The position numbers were made by a program, and so were the translations under genes. 64,000 bases of DNA, taken from the NCBI RefSeq assembly GCF_023856365.1, contig NC_064539.1, positions 27,121,493-27,185,492 of the forward strand, read 5' to 3'. Shown here piece after piece: positions 62,601 to 64,000 of the stretch. The DNA comes from Brienomyrus brachyistius. Taxonomy: Eukaryota > Chordata > Actinopteri > Osteoglossiformes > Mormyridae. The first letter of the stretch is position 1, and the number at the start of each line of letters is the position of its first letter. The notes under the pieces are model-generated. The model did no database searches. It was not told the DNA's origin and saw only the letters and a list, made by a program, of their open reading frames with translations.

Positions 62601-63834
62601 ACTGAGACGACAGGTCGCAGGTCACCAGCTTGTAGTAGTTCTGTGTAGCCAAGACCAACCGCGCCCGGCTCTGCAGGCACGAGGTCAGGTCACAGGCCTC
62701 AGAGGTAGGGGCCTCACATGGCGGGTGATATGAGTTGCAATTGGCATCTAGGGCAGGTGGGGGGGAAGGGCAGCCACAGGGAGCGGGGTTGCTGCCTTGG
62801 GGTTCGGCTGGCGAAGCGTGCAGATCCAGATAGAAAGCCCCACTGGGCTCGGAAGTCGAGCTGCCGCAGGAGTGTTCTGCTGAGGCGTTCAGGTTCAGCG
62901 GCTTGGCGGGAACCGCGTTATTCATGCGGTTATACATGGCGCTGAAGCTCACTAGTACGCCGTCCGAGCTGTTGCAGGATGAGTCGCTGGCGTAACTGGG
63001 CTGGTTCTCCGAGATCAGCGCGGATACACTGCCGCCACCGCTACAGCAGCAGCAGCGCTGGGGGGGCACTGTGCGTTTCACAAAATCTTCCTCCTCTTCC
63101 TCCTCACCCCATTCCTGTTCGCCGCAGTCCATGGACAGCGTGGAGCCGCTGCTGCCATGCCGGCGTTGGCAGTCCAGGCCAAAGAGGTTAAGGCTGTCCA
63201 GGCGGGAGGTGGCCTTCATTGGGCCCAGGTGGCCCATGTCTGAGGGCCATGTGCCAGCCGAGAGAGGCGCCCGTGCGTAGCCCGGCCCATGCAGCCGGAA
63301 AGGCAGTGGCTCCATGCCATTGTCCAGGCCGTCGCTGGAACTGTTATGTAGATGGAAAGAGCAGTCTTCCAGGTAGCCGCTCAGGTCGTCCCCATCATCA
63401 TCTTCTGCATCTTCCTCATCCTCAGCATCGAGGAGAAAGGGATTGTGTCGCAGCGGATTGCCCTTACCTCGGTGGTGGGGGCGAGGCCGGGGAAACTCCT
63501 CAGAAGCATTGGAGGTGAAGGAGGAAGAGTCACTGACAACGCTCCCGCCGCCACCACCGCCGCTCCCCTTACCGCCACCACCGCACCCTCCCGCACAACT
63601 GGAGCTACTGCTGCTGGACGTCTGGATGAGGCTGCTGTACACCAGTGCTTCCCGGTGGAGCACATCCCGCTCGGGAAGTGAGGTGGTGCGGGTGAGACCC
63701 AGATGCTCGGGGGAGCCAAAAGGGTTAGTGTTCCCACCTGGACTGCAGCACTGGCGCCCCTGGACCTGGCAGTGCACCAGGGGGAGGTGATGCACGATAA
63801 GTGTCTCCCCCGATAGCTTGGGGGGGCTGTCCAT
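48781..63834 (-). CDS. rusc2: RUSC2 (RUN and SH3 domain-containing protein 2, iporin), 12 coding exons
   Basis: Exons in transcript order are 63834-62461, 61465-60934, 59326-58757, 57212-57027, 56579-56442, 52957-52881, 52647-52473, 52362-52257, 51963-51917, 51829-50734, 50645-50484 and 48967-48781. Every donor is GT, every acceptor AG, and all phases agree. The total of 4,650 bases encodes 1,549 residues, close to the roughly 1,500 of mammalian RUSC2. The start [20 protein letters not shown] is the RUSC2 N-terminus. Residues 1-930 are mostly low-complexity, about 930-1110 form the RUN domain, about 1110-1433 are a charged linker, and about 1488-1540 are an SH3-like domain. RUSC2 is a cytosolic adaptor on Golgi and endosomal membranes that binds Rab GTPases (Rab1, Rab35) in mammals. 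A 5' noncoding exon probably lies beyond the right edge. The 3' UTR runs below 48,780; its end is not clear (an ATTAAA on this strand is at about 46,672-46,677). Confidence 0.93.
49308..49654 (-). mobile_element. Full-length tRNA-derived SINE (V-SINE/DANA-like)
   Basis: On the minus strand it has a tRNA-like head with a box B (GGGTTCGAGT), a conserved core (GTTCTCCCCATGTCGTCGTG) and a GGAT-repeat tail. A perfect 13-bp target duplication, CTGTTGCTATATT, flanks it at 49295-49307 and 49655-49667. It lies downstream of the rusc2 acceptor for the last exon, within that intron. Confidence 0.9.
49819..50090 (+). mobile_element. hAT (Charlie-like) remnant
   Basis: It begins cagcaattctcaacccatgg, close to the CAG-GGTTCTCAACC end of hAT elements, and is homologous in reverse orientation to 11.2-11.5 kb. 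The far end is unclear and merges into an A-run at 50,099-50,117. Confidence 0.6.
50484..50645 (-). CDS. rusc2: rusc2 coding exon 11
   Basis: It encodes [20 protein letters not shown], a conserved RUSC2 block, then a proline-rich and Gln/Ala-rich stretch. It runs from acceptor CACTAG|ACTTCC to donor CCACG|GTAAAT, phase 2 in and out. It is hidden by longer open frames in other phases. Confidence 0.9.
50734..51829 (-). CDS. rusc2: rusc2 coding exon 10, end of RUN domain and charged linker
   Basis: It begins [13 protein letters not shown] after CTCCAG and completes the RUN domain with [21 protein letters not shown] Lys/Glu/Arg-rich linker follows, holding the conserved blocks [28 protein letters not shown] and [14 protein letters not shown]. 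The donor AACAG|GTCAAAG is weak but is the only one that joins exon 11 in phase. An open frame continues 5' of the acceptor but is intronic. Confidence 0.92.
51917..51963 (-). CDS. rusc2: rusc2 coding micro-exon 9, RUN domain
   Basis: This 47-bp exon encodes [15 protein letters not shown] between TTTCAG and GTAAGA. It supplies the Trp/Phe-rich RUN helix that joins exon 8 to exon 10 in phase. Confidence 0.9.
52257..52362 (-). CDS. rusc2: rusc2 coding exon 8, RUN domain
   Basis: It encodes [16 protein letters not shown], then [18 protein letters not shown]. It runs from acceptor CCTAG|GACCC to donor CTCAA|GTAAGTG, phase 1 in and phase 2 out. Confidence 0.92.
52473..52647 (-). CDS. rusc2: rusc2 coding exon 7, RUN domain core
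   Basis: It encodes 58 residues including [36 protein letters not shown] and [10 protein letters not shown]. These form the central RUN helices, the part expected to contact small GTPases. Acceptor GCTAG, donor GTTACT. Confidence 0.92.
52881..52957 (-). CDS. rusc2: rusc2 coding exon 6, start of RUN domain
   Basis: It encodes [20 protein letters not shown] and DPGVK, the first RUN helix. It is too short to stand out as an open frame and was found by its match to the family. It is flanked by TTTCAG and GTACAA. Confidence 0.9.
53090..53172. mobile_element. Retroelement 3' tail in rusc2 intron 5
   Basis: gaatttccctcgggataaat, then aaagtt and a ttatc/cttat repeat form a typical fish LINE 3' terminus. 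The rest of the element is absent. Confidence 0.55.
56442..56579 (-). CDS. rusc2: rusc2 coding exon 5, leading into the RUN domain
   Basis: It runs from acceptor CCTTAG|GCCAG to donor AAAAAG|GTGAGA, phase 1 on both sides. It contains [16 protein letters not shown] and [10 protein letters not shown], strongly conserved sequence directly before the RUN domain in this family. A 3.5-kb intron follows. Confidence 0.92.
56882..56952. repeat. CA microsatellite in rusc2 intron 4
   Basis: About 35 uninterrupted CA units directly downstream of exon 4 on the gene strand. Confidence 0.97.
57027..57212 (-). CDS. rusc2: rusc2 coding exon 4
   Basis: It runs from acceptor CGCCAG|CCCACC to donor AATG|GTGCTG, phase 1 in and 1 out. 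The alternative acceptor at CACAG|GCC does not keep phase with exon 3 and meets an early stop, so the upstream acceptor was chosen. The peptide reads [20 protein letters not shown], a conserved RUSC2 segment, followed by Gly/Arg-rich sequence. Confidence 0.86.
57530..57665. repeat. Dispersed repeat in rusc2 intron 3
   Basis: Resembles a widespread element: cagtggaacctcggttcttc, then cccataagaagtaatgttaa and ggattaattcattcca. Confidence 0.5.
58014..58380. mobile_element. Possible non-autonomous DNA transposon in rusc2 intron 3
   Basis: It starts ctagggttgcatgatatcg and ends atggcccagccttag, imperfect inverted ends like common fish hAT-type elements. No target duplication was found. Confidence 0.4.
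58757..59326 (-). CDS. rusc2: rusc2 coding exon 3
   Basis: It runs from acceptor CTCAG|ATGTC to donor AACG|GTAGGC, phase 1 in and 1 out, 190 residues. It contains [19 protein letters not shown], then long Ser/Pro-rich segments including a run of five prolines. A competing long open frame over the same bases has a methionine at the splice acceptor, but it does not join the neighbouring exons in phase. Confidence 0.88.
59605..59657. repeat. TG microsatellite in rusc2 intron 2
   Basis: About 26 uninterrupted TG units. Confidence 0.97.
60934..61465 (-). CDS. rusc2: rusc2 coding exon 2
   Basis: It runs from acceptor GCCAG|TGTGAGG to donor GAAG|GTGAGG, phase 0 in and phase 1 out, about 177 residues. 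It is rich in Ser, Pro and Arg and contains [31 protein letters not shown] and a proline-rich [16 protein letters not shown] segment that could be an SH3 ligand. Confidence 0.9.
62461..63834 (-). CDS. rusc2: rusc2 coding exon 1: start codon and disordered N-terminus
   Basis: It encodes residues 1-458 and ends CAG|GTACAT in phase 0. Visible features are the conserved RUSC2 start, poly-Ser and poly-Gly runs (residues about 73-98), an acidic stretch ([15 protein letters not shown]), a second acidic run (EEEEEED), a four-cysteine cluster ([10 protein letters not shown]), and many Ser/Pro stretches typical of disordered scaffold regions. The start was chosen by match to the family N-terminus and because it opens the longest frame. 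Sequence between the start codon and 63,848 may be 5' UTR of the same exon. Confidence 0.93.
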
Positions 63835-64000
63835 TGTCTATCCTGGGACTAGGTTCAGTGTACTCAGGTAGTCAAAATGAATATGCTGATCCAAGACAGA
63901 CTTTAGTTTAGACGGCCAACACCAGGACCTGGACTACGAGGCCCCGGAGAAAACAGACAGCAGAAAATAGTGCTTATAGTAGAATCACCGCATCCCAAGA

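Noticed and set aside
63219..63681. Long plus-strand frames opposite rusc2 exon 1
   Set aside because: They are antisense shadows of a GC-rich coding exon without family features.

Overview
The window is nuclear DNA from a ray-finned fish. It is AT-rich and dominated by short interspersed repeats, microsatellites and decayed transposons. Only three protein-coding genes can be supported, all with vertebrate-type introns. No bacterial features, rRNA, CRISPR array or convincing stand-alone tRNA gene was seen. The abundant tRNA-derived SINEs with a (GGAT)n tail point to a teleost, perhaps an early-branching one, but the species cannot be fixed from this sequence.

Layout. Bases 1-22,700 hold no gene I can support. 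They contain a large 56-bp minisatellite (about 1,780-3,515), several SINEs, fragments of non-LTR retrotransposons (10.7-11.2 kb, 15.1-15.8 kb, 19.1-19.4 kb), a GATA microsatellite and anonymous dispersed repeats. A four-exon CC chemokine gene of the CCL19/CCL21 clade lies at 22.9-24.1 kb on the plus strand. From 24.5 to 37 kb there is no gene, but there are two copies of a hAT-like miniature transposon with intact 8-bp target duplications, a diverged tandem duplication and further SINEs. A second four-exon plus-strand chemokine gene (37.2-39.4 kb) has two extra C-terminal cysteines. From 39.8 to 48.7 kb there are repeats, including a decayed Tc1-like transposase. From 48.8 kb to the right edge the minus strand carries rusc2, reconstructed as 12 coding exons whose splice phases all agree. 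They give a 1,549-residue protein with a long disordered N-terminal part, a RUN domain and a C-terminal SH3-like domain.

How the genes relate. The chemokines are predicted secreted ligands that guide leukocytes (CCL19/CCL21 act through CCR7 in mammals). Both have a TATA box with an interferon-regulatory-factor-like element just upstream, which suggests innate immune induction. rusc2 is an intracellular trafficking adaptor and is functionally unrelated. Its proximity to the chemokines recalls human 9p13, where RUSC2 lies in the same region as CCL19, CCL21 and CCL27, so the block probably reflects old synteny.

All exon models come from reading splice sites, codon phase and family similarity by eye. 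No alignment or transcript data were available. No clear previously undescribed system was found; the most interesting items are the six-cysteine chemokine, the competing splice donors in its neighbour, the paired IRF/TATA promoters and several mobile elements whose insertion footprints are still readable.
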